Origin: Kocuria sp.
GTDB lineage: Bacteria; Actinomycetota; Actinomycetes; Actinomycetales; Micrococcaceae
Assembly: GCA_030454085.1 (NCBI GenBank)
Contig: JAKDJD010000026.1
Coordinates: 1 to 33,052, forward strand
Length of the DNA stretch: 33,052 nucleotides
Direction of reading: 5' to 3'
Under the pieces are notes generated by a model. The model had not been told where the DNA came from, ran no database searches, and saw only the letters and a program-made list of their open reading frames with translations. Positions 7,422-15,559 of the stretch are shown piece by piece (position 1 is the stretch's first letter; each line of letters starts with the position of its first letter). Position numbers and translations under genes: made by a program.

Positions 7422-8903
7422 ATGAGCCCCGCACGGAAGACATCCAGAAACACCAATACCTACCGTTGCCGCGAATGCGGTTGGACCACGGCCAAATGGG
7501 TCGGCCGCTGCGGCGAGTGCCAGCAATGGGGAACCATCGAAGAGGCCGGAGGACCCACGGTCGCACGGACCAGCGCGGCACGTACGGTCGAGACCCCGGC
7601 CCGTCCGATCGCGGACGTGGACGCGTCTCTCGCCCAGTTCTCCAGCACGGGAATCCAGGAATTCGACCGGGTCCTCGGCGGCGGACTGGTTCCCGGGGCC
7701 GTGATCCTCATGGCGGGAGAACCAGGTGTCGGCAAGTCGACCCTGCTCCTGGACGTGGCATCGACGTTCGCGCGCGGAACGTCGGTCAGCAAGGGAGCCG
7801 ATGCCTCCGAGTCCGGTGCGGCGTCGTCCGGTTTGGCGTCGTCAGGGGCGGATCCCAGCGAGGGAGGCCACCGGGCCCACGATGTCCTGTATGTGACCGG
7901 CGAGGAGTCGGCGGCACAGGTCAAACTCCGGGCGGATCGTATCGGAGCGGTGGCGGACACGCTGTTCCTGGCGTCGGAGACCGACTTGGGTGCGGCTTTG
8001 GCGCACATGGACAAGGTCTCCCCCAGCCTATTGGTCGTCGATTCGGTTCAGACCCTGGCGAGCGCCGAGGTGGAGGGCGCCGCCGGTGGCGTGACCCAGG
8101 TCCGCGAGGTCGCCGCCTCGATCATCGCCGAAGCCAAGAAACGGAACATGACCACGTTGCTGGTGGGGCACGTGACCAAGGAGGGAACCATCGCCGGTCC
8201 CCGCCTCCTCGAGCACCTCGTGGATGTCGTGTGCCAGTTCGAGGGAGACAAGAACTCACGCATCCGCATGCTCCGTGCTGTCAAGAACCGCTTCGGACCC
8301 ACGGACGAGGTCGGCTGCTTCGACCTGCTCGAGGACGGCATCGAAGGCGTCTCCGATCCCTCAGGGCTTTTCGTCTCCAGGACGGCTCATCCGGTCGCCG
8401 GAACGTGTCTCACGATCACCATGGAAGGCCGGCGCCCGCTGCTGGCGGAGGTCCAAGCACTTCTGGACGAATCCGCTACTGCCCAGCCCCGGCGGGCCAC
8501 GGCCGGCCTGGATTCCGCGCGCACCGCCATGCTCCTCGCCGTGCTCCAACGGCGTGCGGGGTTCAACGTGGGCAAACTGGATTGCTATCTCTCGACGGTC
8601 GGTGGGGTGCGGCTCAATGAACCCGCGGCCGACCTGGCCACGGTCATGGCGCTCGCTTCCGCGGCCGAGGACAAGCCTCTTCCCCGCCGGCTCGTAGTAT
8701 TCGGTGAGGTCGGGCTCGCTGGAGAGGTCCGGGCAGTCCCCGGAATTCGTCAACGCATCAACGAAGTCGCGCGGCTCGGCTTCACCCACGTCATGGTCCC
8801 AGCATCGCCGGCGGGTGTCGGAGAGGTACCGGAGGGCGTGCACGTCAAGGAAGTGGCTTCCGTCGTGGACGCCGTCGACACGCTCTTCCCCTCACGCTCC
8901 TGA
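7422..8903 (+). CDS. radA: DNA repair ATPase/helicase RadA
   Basis: A 493-residue RecA-like protein that processes recombination intermediates. An N-terminal C4 zinc finger uses Cys16, Cys19, Cys30 and Cys33. Walker A is GEPGVGKST (99-107), the RadA-specific motif KNRFG is at 268-272, and the C-terminal Lon-like domain carries GEVGLAGEVRAV. Between Walker A and VLYVTGEES there is an extra low-complexity stretch of about 35 residues rich in Ala, Ser and Gly (about 113-148), where most RadA proteins have a short loop. It includes a tandem five-codon duplication (ASSGL/ASSGA). disA follows 44 nt downstream; the two form a conserved DNA-integrity pair in actinobacteria, and RadA is reported to restrain DisA in Bacillus. 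Confidence 0.95.
   Translation: MSPARKTSRNTNTYRCRECGWTTAKWVGRCGECQQWGTIEEAGGPTVARTSAARTVETPARPIADVDASLAQFSSTGIQEFDRVLGGGLVPGAVILMAGEPGVGKSTLLLDVASTFARGTSVSKGADASESGAASSGLASSGADPSEGGHRAHDVLYVTGEESAAQVKLRADRIGAVADTLFLASETDLGAALAHMDKVSPSLLVVDSVQTLASAEVEGAAGGVTQVREVAASIIAEAKKRNMTTLLVGHVTKEGTIAGPRLLEHLVDVVCQFEGDKNSRIRMLRAVKNRFGPTDEVGCFDLLEDGIEGVSDPSGLFVSRTAHPVAGTCLTITMEGRRPLLAEVQALLDESATAQPRRATAGLDSARTAMLLAVLQRRAGFNVGKLDCYLSTVGGVRLNEPAADLATVMALASAAEDKPLPRRLVVFGEVGLAGEVRAVPGIRQRINEVARLGFTHVMVPASPAGVGEVPEGVHVKEVASVVDAVDTLFPSRS
7820..7849 (+). repeat. Tandem 15-bp repeat within radA
   Basis: GGCGTCGTCCGGTTT (7820-7834) is followed directly by GGCGTCGTCAGGGGC (7835-7849), identical over the first 9 bp and again at two following G positions. 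The unit is five codons (ASSGL, ASSGA), so gains and losses keep the frame. It sits in the low-complexity insertion of RadA and probably arose by slippage. Confidence 0.6.
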
Positions 8904-8935
8904 CCGCGCTGAGCCGCAGACGCACGACCACACGA

Positions 8936-8941
8936 TAGGCT
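8936..8941 (+). promoter_or_regulatory. -10 element TAGGCT of a probable leaderless promoter (disA)
   Basis: TAGGCT ends 6 nt before the GTG at 8948, with no ribosome binding site at a usable distance. The context CGATAGGCT is almost the same as that before lysS (AGATAGGCT). Confidence 0.5.
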
Positions 8942-8947
8942 GGAATC

Positions 8948-10018
8948 GTGGCTTCTCCCCGTAATGATCAGCTCAAGAAGACGTTGGCCCTGTTGGCCCC
9001 CGGTACACAGCTCCGGGACGGCCTCGATCGCATCCTCCAGGGCCGCACGGGCGCTCTGATCGTGCTGGGCAAGGACCTCACGGTCGAAGAGATCATCAGC
9101 GGCGGGTTCAGCATCGACACCGAATTCACGGGAACCCGTTTGCGCGAGCTCGCCAAGATGGACGGAGCCATCGTCTGTGATCGAGAGGTCCGCACGATCC
9201 ACCACGCGGGCGTCCAGCTCATGCCCGACCCCGCCATCACCACGGAGGAATCCGGCACGCGGCATCGCACAGCCGAACGCGTCGCCAAACAAACGGGGTT
9301 CCCCGTGATCTCGGTGTCGAAATCGATGGGAGTCATTACCATCTATGCGGACGGTGAGCGGTACCCGCTGGAGGGCTCCCAGGAAATCATGGGCCGAGCC
9401 AACCAGGCCATCCAGACCCTCGAACGGTACACCGTCCGCCTCAACGAGGAGCTCAACAACCTCTCCGCCCTGGAAATCGAATCCGATGTGACCGTCCGCA
9501 ATGTCGCCCTGGCCCTTCAGCGCCTGGAGCTGGTCAGGCGGATCTCCGAAGAGATCGGGGACAACGTCGTCGAGCTCGGGGCCGAGGGACGAATGATCGC
9601 CATGCAACTCGAGGAACTGGTACTGAACCAGCCGACCGCGGAACTCGTGTTCAAGGACTACCTGCCTTCGGGTCACGAGGCCCAAGTCACCGAACGGGCC
9701 CAGGCGAGCCTCTGCAGCCTCTCCCCCGTGGAACTGGCCGACCCCATAGCGATTGCCCGGGCCGTCGGCCTACCGGGTGGAGGGGACCTGGACTATACCT
9801 TGCAGCCTCGTGGCTACCGTCTGCTCAGCGGTGTCAAGTCCATTCCCCACACGGTCTCCGAACGCCTGGTCAACCGTTTCGGAGGCCTGCAACCACTCAT
9901 GGCCGCCAACGTAGACGACCTGCGTAGCGTTGAGGGCATCGGAGAGTATCGGGCAAGAAGCATCCGGGAGTCCCTGGCGCGCATGGCGGAGACGAGCCTG
10001 CTCGACCGCTTCATGTAG
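8948..10018 (+). CDS. disA: Diadenylate cyclase / DNA integrity scanning protein DisA
   Basis: A 356-residue enzyme that makes cyclic di-AMP from two ATP and scans DNA. The DAC domain shows the catalytic DGA (Asp72-Gly73-Ala74) and RHRTAE (105-110) motifs. A helical linker follows, then a C-terminal helix-hairpin-helix DNA-binding domain (RLVNRFGGLQPLMAANVDDLRS and VEGIGEYRARSIRES). The length matches the 355-360 residues usual for DisA. It starts with GTG at 8948 and follows radA. As the only cyclase seen here it may be the main source of c-di-AMP, but the rest of the genome would be needed to know that. Confidence 0.97.
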   Translation: MASPRNDQLKKTLALLAPGTQLRDGLDRILQGRTGALIVLGKDLTVEEIISGGFSIDTEFTGTRLRELAKMDGAIVCDREVRTIHHAGVQLMPDPAITTEESGTRHRTAERVAKQTGFPVISVSKSMGVITIYADGERYPLEGSQEIMGRANQAIQTLERYTVRLNEELNNLSALEIESDVTVRNVALALQRLELVRRISEEIGDNVVELGAEGRMIAMQLEELVLNQPTAELVFKDYLPSGHEAQVTERAQASLCSLSPVELADPIAIARAVGLPGGGDLDYTLQPRGYRLLSGVKSIPHTVSERLVNRFGGLQPLMAANVDDLRSVEGIGEYRARSIRESLARMAETSLLDRFM

Positions 10019-10052
10019 CCCGCGCGCCGGGGTTGCCCGACGCTCTCAGGGC

Positions 10053-10085
10053 GGCCGTCTCGTGGGCGAGGCGCCCCCGACGGCC
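10053..10085. terminator. Hairpin between convergent disA and the 10093-10923 gene
   Basis: GGCCGTC (10053-10059) pairs with GACGGCC (10079-10085), and a second stem GGGCG/CGCCC nests inside. It lies in the gap between two converging genes and could stop transcription from both sides. There is no clear T-tract, which is common in GC-rich actinobacteria. Confidence 0.5.
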
Positions 10086-10092
10086 TGCTCCT

Positions 10093-10923
10093 CTATTCGA
10101 GAACGATCTGTTGCTTCTCGCTCGGGACGCCGTTCACGGACACCGTCAACCAGTAGTAGCCGGACTGAGCCGGTTGAGCGGCGTCGCCACAACCGAGGGC
10201 ATTGATGGACCGGTCCCAGGACTGTGACACGGTCTGAGCCGAACCTGCTTCGAGAGTGGACTGCTTGGCCGCCCCATCGCCACCGCACTTGGACGTGCTG
10301 TATACCTCGGCCGAACCTGACGTGATCTCATAGGTCACCTTGTTGGCGCCGAGATCGACGTTGCACGGGTTGTCCCCGGAATTCTTGACCGTCGTACTCA
10401 TGACGGGGTTCTCGCCCTGACCGTACGCACCCTTGTCCAGATTGGCGCTGACCTGGATATCGGACCCACAAGCCTGAGGCTGGGCCGGTTTGGACTCGGT
10501 CGGTGTCGTGGTCGCGGCGGCTTCGGCCTTCGACTCGTCGGGATCAGGCTTCTCGCTCTGGTCCCCCTCCGCCTGGTCCGATGGCTTGTCGGAGGCCGAC
10601 GCACCATCCGAGGAGGACGCCGACGCGGAAGGTCCCGCCGACCCGCTCGGACCTGACGAACCCGAGGCCGACTGGGAGGGCCGGGCACTGAAGCTGGCGA
10701 AGTTGTCGGTCGAGGATTGTGAGGCTTCCCCGCCCGAACCGCCACCGATGCTCGCGGCGATCTTGTTCACCGCGAAGACGACTCCCCACACGACCAGCAC
10801 GATCACCAGGAGAGCAAGGATCAGCGCGATGATCCGACGTCGGCGGTAGACCGCGGGCGATTCGCGACGGTACCCGCCCTGATTGCCGCCGTTCTCCGGT
10901 GTGGGGTCTTCGTACTCTGTCAT
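10093..10923 (-). CDS. Single-pass membrane protein with Ser-rich linker, function unknown
   Basis: A 276-residue protein. The first 30 residues are polar and basic (YRRRR just before the membrane). One hydrophobic segment spans about 32-54 (IIALILALLVIVLVVWGVVFAV). A long disordered Ser/Ala/Pro/Asp-rich linker covers about 60-145, and a compact extracytoplasmic domain of about 125 residues contains four Cys, probably a beta-sandwich. The topology is therefore a short inside tail, a membrane anchor and an outside domain. A comparable membrane protein lies between disA and mutY in mycobacteria (established synteny), so the position is conserved although the function is not known. I do not recognise an enzyme motif. 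The start at ATG 10923 is supported by a TAGCCT element 7 nt upstream. Confidence 0.75.
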   Translation of the reverse strand: MTEYEDPTPENGGNQGGYRRESPAVYRRRRIIALILALLVIVLVVWGVVFAVNKIAASIGGGSGGEASQSSTDNFASFSARPSQSASGSSGPSGSAGPSASASSSDGASASDKPSDQAEGDQSEKPDPDESKAEAAATTTPTESKPAQPQACGSDIQVSANLDKGAYGQGENPVMSTTVKNSGDNPCNVDLGANKVTYEITSGSAEVYSTSKCGGDGAAKQSTLEAGSAQTVSQSWDRSINALGCGDAAQPAQSGYYWLTVSVNGVPSEKQQIVLE

Positions 10924-10930
10924 GCGTCCT

Positions 10931-10936
10931 AGGCTA
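10931..10936 (-). promoter_or_regulatory. -10 element TAGCCT of a probable leaderless promoter (10093-10923 gene)
   Basis: On the minus strand TAGCCT ends 7 nt before the ATG at 10923. AGGA overlaps this gap but is too close to the ATG for a normal ribosome binding site. The mutY promoter lies back to back with it, within 70 bp. Confidence 0.45.
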
Positions 10937-10975
10937 CTAAAAGGAAAGGCCAACCCAGGGACGGACCCGGCACAC

Positions 10976-10981
10976 TACAGT
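10976..10981 (+). promoter_or_regulatory. -10 element TACAGT upstream of mutY
   Basis: TACAGT ends 9 nt before the ATG at 10991 and there is no Shine-Dalgarno sequence, so transcription should begin at or within a few nucleotides of the start codon. It supports the ATG at 10991 over a longer frame beginning at 10883, which would overlap the divergent gene. Confidence 0.5.
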
Positions 10982-10990
10982 GGTCACGTC

Positions 10991-11995
10991 ATGAATTTTT
11001 CGAATCCTCCGGCCACAGCGTCGGATCAGGCCGGCGTCGCCACGGACCACGCCCCCTGGCCCGACCCGGACACCGTCCATACGCTGCATCGGCACATTAT
11101 CGACTGGTTCGCGCGGAATGCCCGGGACCTGCCGTGGCGGGCACCGGACCGCACCCCCTGGCAGGTCATGGTCAGCGAGTTCATGCTCCAGCAGACCCCG
11201 GTGGTCCGTGTTCTTCCGCAATGGAAGCGATGGATGCAGATGTGGCCCGAGCCGGCGGACCTGGCGTCCGCATCCACGGGAGACGCCGTGCGTGAGTGGG
11301 GCCGACTCGGTTACCCCCGGAGGGCCCTTCGCCTGCACGCTGCAGCGGTGGCCATCGTCGAGCGCCACGGCGGCGACGTTCCCTCGGACTACGACGAGCT
11401 CCTGGCTCTGCCGGGAGTCGGCTCCTACACTGCGGCGGCCATTTCGGTGTTTGCCTTCGGCGGTCGACAAACCGTGATCGATACCAACATCCGACGGGTT
11501 GAGGCCCGCGCAGTCACCGGGAAGGCGTTACCCTCCAAAGGACTGACCGCGGCGGAGACGAGACTCGCCGAATCATTGATGCCCGACGACGATGCGACCG
11601 CCGTCCGGTGGAACATCGCCGTCATGGAGCTGGGAGCCTTGGTCTGCACCGCGAAATCGCCCCGTTGCGATGTGTGCCCCGTGCTGGACCAGTGCGCGTG
11701 GGTGGCCGCGGGCCGCCCCGAGCCGGAATACGTTCCCCGAGGGCAAGCGTGGAAAGGCACGGACCGCCAGACTCGGGGAGCCATGATGGCCGTGCTCAGG
11801 GAAGCCACGGAGCCGGTGCCGCCGGATGCCCTCCTGTCCCCCGAGAGGACCGCTTGGAAGGGGGCACCTCATGCCATGGAACAGCTGAGGACCATCGGTG
11901 CCCCGGGAGACCAGTTGGAACAGTGCCTCGAGGGACTGGTCCGCGACGGGTTGGCATCACGAAACCCTGAGGGCCGTGTGACTCTTCCCGGCTGA
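10991..11995 (+). CDS. mutY: A/G-specific adenine DNA glycosylase MutY
   Basis: A 334-residue glycosylase that removes adenine mispaired with 8-oxoguanine. The catalytic Glu63 lies in SEFMLQQTPV, the helix-hairpin-helix LPGVGSYTAAAI is at 140-151, and the catalytic Asp164 is in VIDTNIRRV. The 4Fe-4S cluster is complete as C-X6-C-X2-C-X5-C (Cys219, 226, 229, 235). The region after the cluster is only about 100 residues, shorter than the NUDIX-like 8-oxoG recognition domain of E. coli MutY, as in other actinobacterial versions. The ATG at 10991 was chosen because a longer frame would run into the divergent gene and because of the TACAGT element. It converges on argA with a 12-nt gap. Confidence 0.93.
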   Translation: MNFSNPPATASDQAGVATDHAPWPDPDTVHTLHRHIIDWFARNARDLPWRAPDRTPWQVMVSEFMLQQTPVVRVLPQWKRWMQMWPEPADLASASTGDAVREWGRLGYPRRALRLHAAAVAIVERHGGDVPSDYDELLALPGVGSYTAAAISVFAFGGRQTVIDTNIRRVEARAVTGKALPSKGLTAAETRLAESLMPDDDATAVRWNIAVMELGALVCTAKSPRCDVCPVLDQCAWVAAGRPEPEYVPRGQAWKGTDRQTRGAMMAVLREATEPVPPDALLSPERTAWKGAPHAMEQLRTIGAPGDQLEQCLEGLVRDGLASRNPEGRVTLPG

Positions 11996-12007
11996 CCGGA
12001 TTCGGCG

Positions 12008-12526
12008 TCAGAGTTGTCGAAGCATACGGGTGTTACCGAGAGTATTCGGCTTCACCCTCGCCAGGTCCAGGAATTCAGCCACGCCCTCGTCGTGGGACCG
12101 CAGGAGTTCGGCAAAAACCTCATGGTCGATCGTCTCTTGATTGCTCATGATATCGAAGCCCATACGCCGGAAGAATTCGACCTCGAACGTCAGGCAGAAC
12201 ACGCGGTCGACGCCGATGCCTTGTGCCCGTTCGAGCAGCGCCTCCACCAGCATGCGCCCAACGCCTTGACCGCGCGCCCGTTCGTCCGCGGCGAGGGTAC
12301 GGATCTCGCCGAGGTCCTCCCACAGGATGTGCAGGGCACCGCAACCGATCAGCTGGGCCGCGCCGTGGGCATCGAGGTCTTCGACCACCATGAATTCCTG
12401 GATCGACTCGAAATACTCGACGGCGTCCTTGGAGATCAGCGCGCCCGACGTGACGTACGGTGCGACGAGCCGTCTGATCTCGTGGACGTCCGAAGTTTTG
12501 GCAGGTCGCATCCGCAGGTTGGTCAT
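12008..12526 (-). CDS. argA: Amino-acid N-acetyltransferase (short, mycobacterial-type ArgA)
   Basis: A 172-residue single-domain GNAT acetyltransferase. The acetyl-CoA loop is ARGQGVGRML. The sequence strongly resembles the short actinobacterial N-acetylglutamate synthase (M. tuberculosis Rv2747): shared blocks include GCGALHILWEDLGEIRTL, RVFCLTFE and the C-terminal GVAEFLDLARVKPNTLGN. It probably makes N-acetylglutamate from acetyl-CoA and glutamate, the first step of arginine synthesis, without the kinase-like domain of E. coli ArgA. I took the ATG at 12526 (MTNLRMRPAK) because TAAACT lies 8 nt before it. No arginine genes are nearby, so the function rests on similarity recalled from memory. 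Confidence 0.85.
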   Translation of the reverse strand: MTNLRMRPAKTSDVHEIRRLVAPYVTSGALISKDAVEYFESIQEFMVVEDLDAHGAAQLIGCGALHILWEDLGEIRTLAADERARGQGVGRMLVEALLERAQGIGVDRVFCLTFEVEFFRRMGFDIMSNQETIDHEVFAELLRSHDEGVAEFLDLARVKPNTLGNTRMLRQL

Positions 12527-12534
12527 GCGCCCAG

Positions 12535-12540
12535 AGTTTA
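12535..12540 (-). promoter_or_regulatory. -10 element TAAACT of a probable leaderless promoter (argA)
   Basis: On the minus strand TAAACT ends 8 nt before the ATG at 12526. The intervening CTGGGCGC has no ribosome binding site. No convincing -35 is seen and no ARG box was recognised. Confidence 0.5.
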
Positions 12541-12616
12541 CGCCCGTGACCTGCGTCGGCACCATTCGATCTCACGGGCCGGCCCCGACCTCACGCGCCG
12601 GCCTTGCAATGCACGA

Positions 12617-12646
12617 AGCGGGGCCGCCCCGAAGGGCGACCCCGCT
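12617..12646 (-). terminator. Strong hairpin downstream of clpC
   Basis: AGCGGGG (12617-12623) pairs with CCCCGCT (12640-12646), with an inner CGCCC/GGGCG stem around a CGAA loop, giving about 12 bp of mostly GC pairs. It lies some 100 nt after the clpC stop and about 90 nt before argA, so it most likely ends the clpC transcript. No long T-tract follows. Confidence 0.6.
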
Positions 12647-12660
12647 ACATGTGATGCCAC

Positions 12661-12673
12661 GTGCTCAGAGCAC
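12661..12673. repeat. 13-bp palindrome GTGCTCAGAGCAC downstream of clpC
   Basis: Perfect 6-bp arms around a single A. The loop is too short for an RNA hairpin, so if it matters it would be as a protein-binding site, or it may be chance. Confidence 0.25.
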
Positions 12674-12743
12674 CAGGCCAGTTCCTGGGCTCATCCGAGC
12701 CCCGCACGGAGCCAGATGTGGCGGCTCCGGCCCGGACGGGCTC

Positions 12744-15356
12744 CTACGCGGTCGCGGACCCGGCCGCTCCGCCGCCGTCGCCACCTTCGTAACGCGGAGG
12801 TGTGGACGGACGCGAGACCTGCTGAGTGTCCGGGTTCGACTCTGTGGACTCGGCCTGACCGTAATCGAATCCGTCATCCGTCAGCTCGGACATCTTCTGC
12901 GAGGAGAAGATGAACTTCGCGTCCTTGCCTTCGCCCTCGGCGTCCACGGTGATCTTCTCTCCGCCCTGGATCTCTCCGAAGAGGATCTTCTCGGAGATCT
13001 GGTCCTCGATCTCGCGCTGCATCGTGCGGCGCAACGGGCGGGCACCCATCGAGGGATCGTATCCGCGCTCCCCAAGGATCTTCTTGGCGGCGTCCGTGAG
13101 CTCGATGGACATGTCCTGGTCCCGCAGACGCTCCGCGAGGCGGGCCACGAACAGGTCGACGATCTGGACGATTTCTTCCTCGGACAGCTGCGGGAAGACG
13201 ATGATGTCATCCACACGGTTCAGGAATTCCGGACGGAAGTGCTCCTTGAGCTCCTCCTGGACCTTGGCCTGCATCCGCTCGTAGTTCGTTGTGGGATCCT
13301 CGTGGGACTGGAAGCCCACGGGAACCCGACGGGAGATGTCCTTCGTTCCCAGGTTCGTGGTCATGATGATCACGGTGTTCTTGAAGTCCACCACGCGTCC
13401 CTGCGAGTCGGTCAGGCGACCGTCCTCGAGGATCTGCAACAACGAGTTGAACAGATCCGCGTGGGCCTTCTCGACCTCGTCGAACAGGACCACGGAGAAG
13501 GGCTTGCGGCGGACCTTCTCGGTCAGCTGGCCGCCCTCTTCGTAGCCGACGTATCCGGGGGGCGCACCGAACAGCCGCGAGACCGTGTGCTTCTCCTGGT
13601 ACTCGGACATGTCCAGCGTGATCAGCGATTCGTCGTCGCCGAACAGGAACTGGGCGAGGGCCTTGGCCAGCTCGGTCTTGCCGACGCCCGTGGGCCCGGC
13701 GAAGATGAACGAGCCACCGGGACGGTGCGGGTCCTTCAACCCGGCACGCGTGCGCCGGATCGAACGGGACAGCGCCTTGATGGCGTTGTCCTGACCGATG
13801 ACGCGGCGGTGCAGCTCATCCTCCATATTGAGGAGTCGACCCGATTCCTCGTCGGTGAGCTTGTACACCGGAACACCCGTGGACGCGGAGAGAACCTCGG
13901 AGATGACGTCCGGAGTGACCTCGCCCATGGCGGAGTCGCTCTCCTTCCACTTCTTCTCCTGCTCGTCCTTCTCCGCGATGAGCTTCTGCTCCTTGTCGCG
14001 CAGGGAGGCCGCCTTCTCGAAGTCCTGCCCGTCGATCGCGGATTCCTTCTGGGACTTCACCTCGGCGATGCGCTCCTCGATGGCCTTGATCTCCGGCGGA
14101 GCGGTCAGACGCTTGATGCGCAGACGGGCACCTGCCTCGTCGATCATGTCGATCGCCTTGTCCGGGAGGAACCGGTCCGAGATGTAGCGGGCCGAAAGGG
14201 TCACGGCCGCCTCGAGGGCCTCGTCGGAAATCGTGACGCGGTGGTGTGCTTCGTACTTGTCCCGCAGGCCCTTGAGGATCTCGACGGCGTGCGCCTGCGA
14301 CGGTTCGTCAACCTGGATCGGCTGGAAACGACGCTCGAGGGCGGCGTCCTTCTCGATGTGCTTGCGGTACTCATCCAGCGTGGTCGCACCGATGGTCTGC
14401 AGCTCACCGCGAGCCAGCATGGGCTTGAGGATCGACGCGGCGTCTATGGCGCCTTCGGCCGCTCCCGCGCCCACCAGCGTGTGGATCTCATCGATGAACA
14501 GAATGATGTCCCCGCGAGTGCGAATCTCCTTGAGCACCTTCTTGAGGCGTTCCTCGAAGTCGCCGCGGTAGCGTGAACCGGCCACCAGGGAGCCGAGATC
14601 CAGCGTGTACAGGTGCTTGTCCTTGAGCGTCTCCGGGACGTCTCCACGAACGATCGCCTGGGCCAGGCCCTCGACGACGGCCGTCTTGCCGACACCGGGC
14701 TCACCGATGAGCACGGGGTTGTTCTTGGTGCGCCGGGAGAGGACCTGCATGACGCGTTCCATCTCCTTGTAGCGCCCGATCACCGGGTCGAGGTCGCTCT
14801 CCCGAGCGGCGGCGGTAAGGTTCGTGCCGAACTGGTCCAGCACCGCGGAACCCGCCGGGGCCCCCTCCTTGCCGCCCGCACCCACGCCGGCAGCTTCCTT
14901 CGAGTCACCCGATCCGCCCTGGTAGCCGGAGATCATGTCGATGACCGTCTGGCGCACACGCGAGGGCTCGGCGCCCAGCTTGGACAGAACCTGCGAGGCA
15001 ACGCCTTCGCCGGCCCTGATGAGGCCGAGCAGAATGTGCTCGGTTCCGATGTAGTTGTGTCCGAGCTGGAGCGCTTCGCGCAGGGACAGCTCGAGGACTT
15101 TCTTGGCCCGCGGCGTGAACGGGATGTGCCCGCTGGGCGCCTGCTGACCCGGTCCGATAATGTCCTGGACCTGCTCACGAACGGCGGAGAGGGTCACGCC
15201 CATGGACTCCAGGGCCTTGGCCGCGATCCCTTCGCCCTCATGGATCAGACCCAGCAACAGGTGTTCTGTGCCGATGTAATTGTGGTTGAGCATGCGGGCT
15301 TCTTCCTGAGCCAGCACCACAACACGCCGTGCGCGGTCCGTAAACCGTTCAAACAT
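12744..15356 (-). CDS. clpC: ATP-dependent Clp protease ATPase subunit ClpC
   Basis: An 870-residue Hsp100 unfoldase that feeds proteins to ClpP. The N-domain has two Clp-N repeats, each marked by HNYIGTEH(L/I)LLGLI (residues about 26 and 100). The first AAA+ module has Walker A GEPGVGKT (218-225) and the second GPTGVGKT (554-561). A UVR coiled segment (about 425-465) separates them and identifies ClpC rather than ClpB. VGF in RRVPVGFQ is the expected ClpP-contact loop. The C-terminal tail is Gly/Ala-rich. The start ATG at 15356 has AGGAGA 6-8 nt upstream. A ClgR-type operator lies about 70 nt before the start, and a strong hairpin follows the gene. It appears to be its own transcription unit after lsr2. 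Confidence 0.97.
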   Translation of the reverse strand: MFERFTDRARRVVVLAQEEARMLNHNYIGTEHLLLGLIHEGEGIAAKALESMGVTLSAVREQVQDIIGPGQQAPSGHIPFTPRAKKVLELSLREALQLGHNYIGTEHILLGLIRAGEGVASQVLSKLGAEPSRVRQTVIDMISGYQGGSGDSKEAAGVGAGGKEGAPAGSAVLDQFGTNLTAAARESDLDPVIGRYKEMERVMQVLSRRTKNNPVLIGEPGVGKTAVVEGLAQAIVRGDVPETLKDKHLYTLDLGSLVAGSRYRGDFEERLKKVLKEIRTRGDIILFIDEIHTLVGAGAAEGAIDAASILKPMLARGELQTIGATTLDEYRKHIEKDAALERRFQPIQVDEPSQAHAVEILKGLRDKYEAHHRVTISDEALEAAVTLSARYISDRFLPDKAIDMIDEAGARLRIKRLTAPPEIKAIEERIAEVKSQKESAIDGQDFEKAASLRDKEQKLIAEKDEQEKKWKESDSAMGEVTPDVISEVLSASTGVPVYKLTDEESGRLLNMEDELHRRVIGQDNAIKALSRSIRRTRAGLKDPHRPGGSFIFAGPTGVGKTELAKALAQFLFGDDESLITLDMSEYQEKHTVSRLFGAPPGYVGYEEGGQLTEKVRRKPFSVVLFDEVEKAHADLFNSLLQILEDGRLTDSQGRVVDFKNTVIIMTTNLGTKDISRRVPVGFQSHEDPTTNYERMQAKVQEELKEHFRPEFLNRVDDIIVFPQLSEEEIVQIVDLFVARLAERLRDQDMSIELTDAAKKILGERGYDPSMGARPLRRTMQREIEDQISEKILFGEIQGGEKITVDAEGEGKDAKFIFSSQKMSELTDDGFDYGQAESTESNPDTQQVSRPSTPPRYEGGDGGGAAGSATA

Positions 15357-15408
15357 AGTTGGTCTCCTTGTACGTCTTTGATTCGATGCTACGCACGGAA
15401 AAGGCCTG

Positions 15409-15414
15409 ATTATC
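15409..15414 (-). promoter_or_regulatory. Possible clpC promoter element (GATAAT)
   Basis: GATAAT on the minus strand lies 52 nt before the clpC start, just downstream of the ClgR-like box. A second candidate -10, TAGCAT, is at 15386-15391, exactly 17 nt further downstream. If TAGCAT is the -10, the ClgR box would be centred near -48, a usual place for an activator. The two cannot be separated by reading. Confidence 0.35.
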
Positions 15415-15420
15415 TGCTGT

Positions 15421-15433
15421 TCGCCACCGGCGA
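15421..15433 (-). promoter_or_regulatory. ClgR operator-like palindrome upstream of clpC
   Basis: TCGCCACCGGCGA is a near-palindrome with CGC and GCG half sites at the spacing of the actinobacterial ClgR motif (recalled as WCGCYNANRGCGW). It matches at every position except the central A. ClgR activates clpC and clpP genes in Corynebacterium and Streptomyces, and the site lies in the clpC promoter region, which supports the call. Confidence 0.65.
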
Positions 15434-15442
15434 GACGCAATA

Positions 15443-15485
15443 AAGCTCAGGGCAGAAAATACGTGAGTATTTCCGCCCTGAGCTT
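15443..15485 (-). terminator. Intrinsic terminator of lsr2
   Basis: AAGCTCAGGGC (15443-15453) and GCCCTGAGCTT (15475-15485) are perfect 11-bp complements. The stem extends almost to the loop through GAAAATAC/GTATTTC with one mismatch and one bulge. On the minus strand it is followed by TTTATT. It lies about 75 nt after the lsr2 stop and immediately before the clpC control region. Confidence 0.8.
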
Positions 15486-15559
15486 GATCATGCACGAGGT
15501 CGAGAACCAGCAGATGCTTCGCGCCGATTCCTTCGACAGCTCTCGAAAACCGGCTCTTA

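Noticed and set aside
6677..8620. 647-residue plus-strand frame across the FUSC gene and radA
   Set aside because: It overlaps two real genes in another frame and is very rich in Arg, Gly and Pro, as expected for a shadow.
12327..14576. 749-residue open frame on the plus strand opposite clpC and argA
   Set aside because: Antisense to clpC, with low-complexity Leu/Val/Arg/Asp composition and no recognisable motif.
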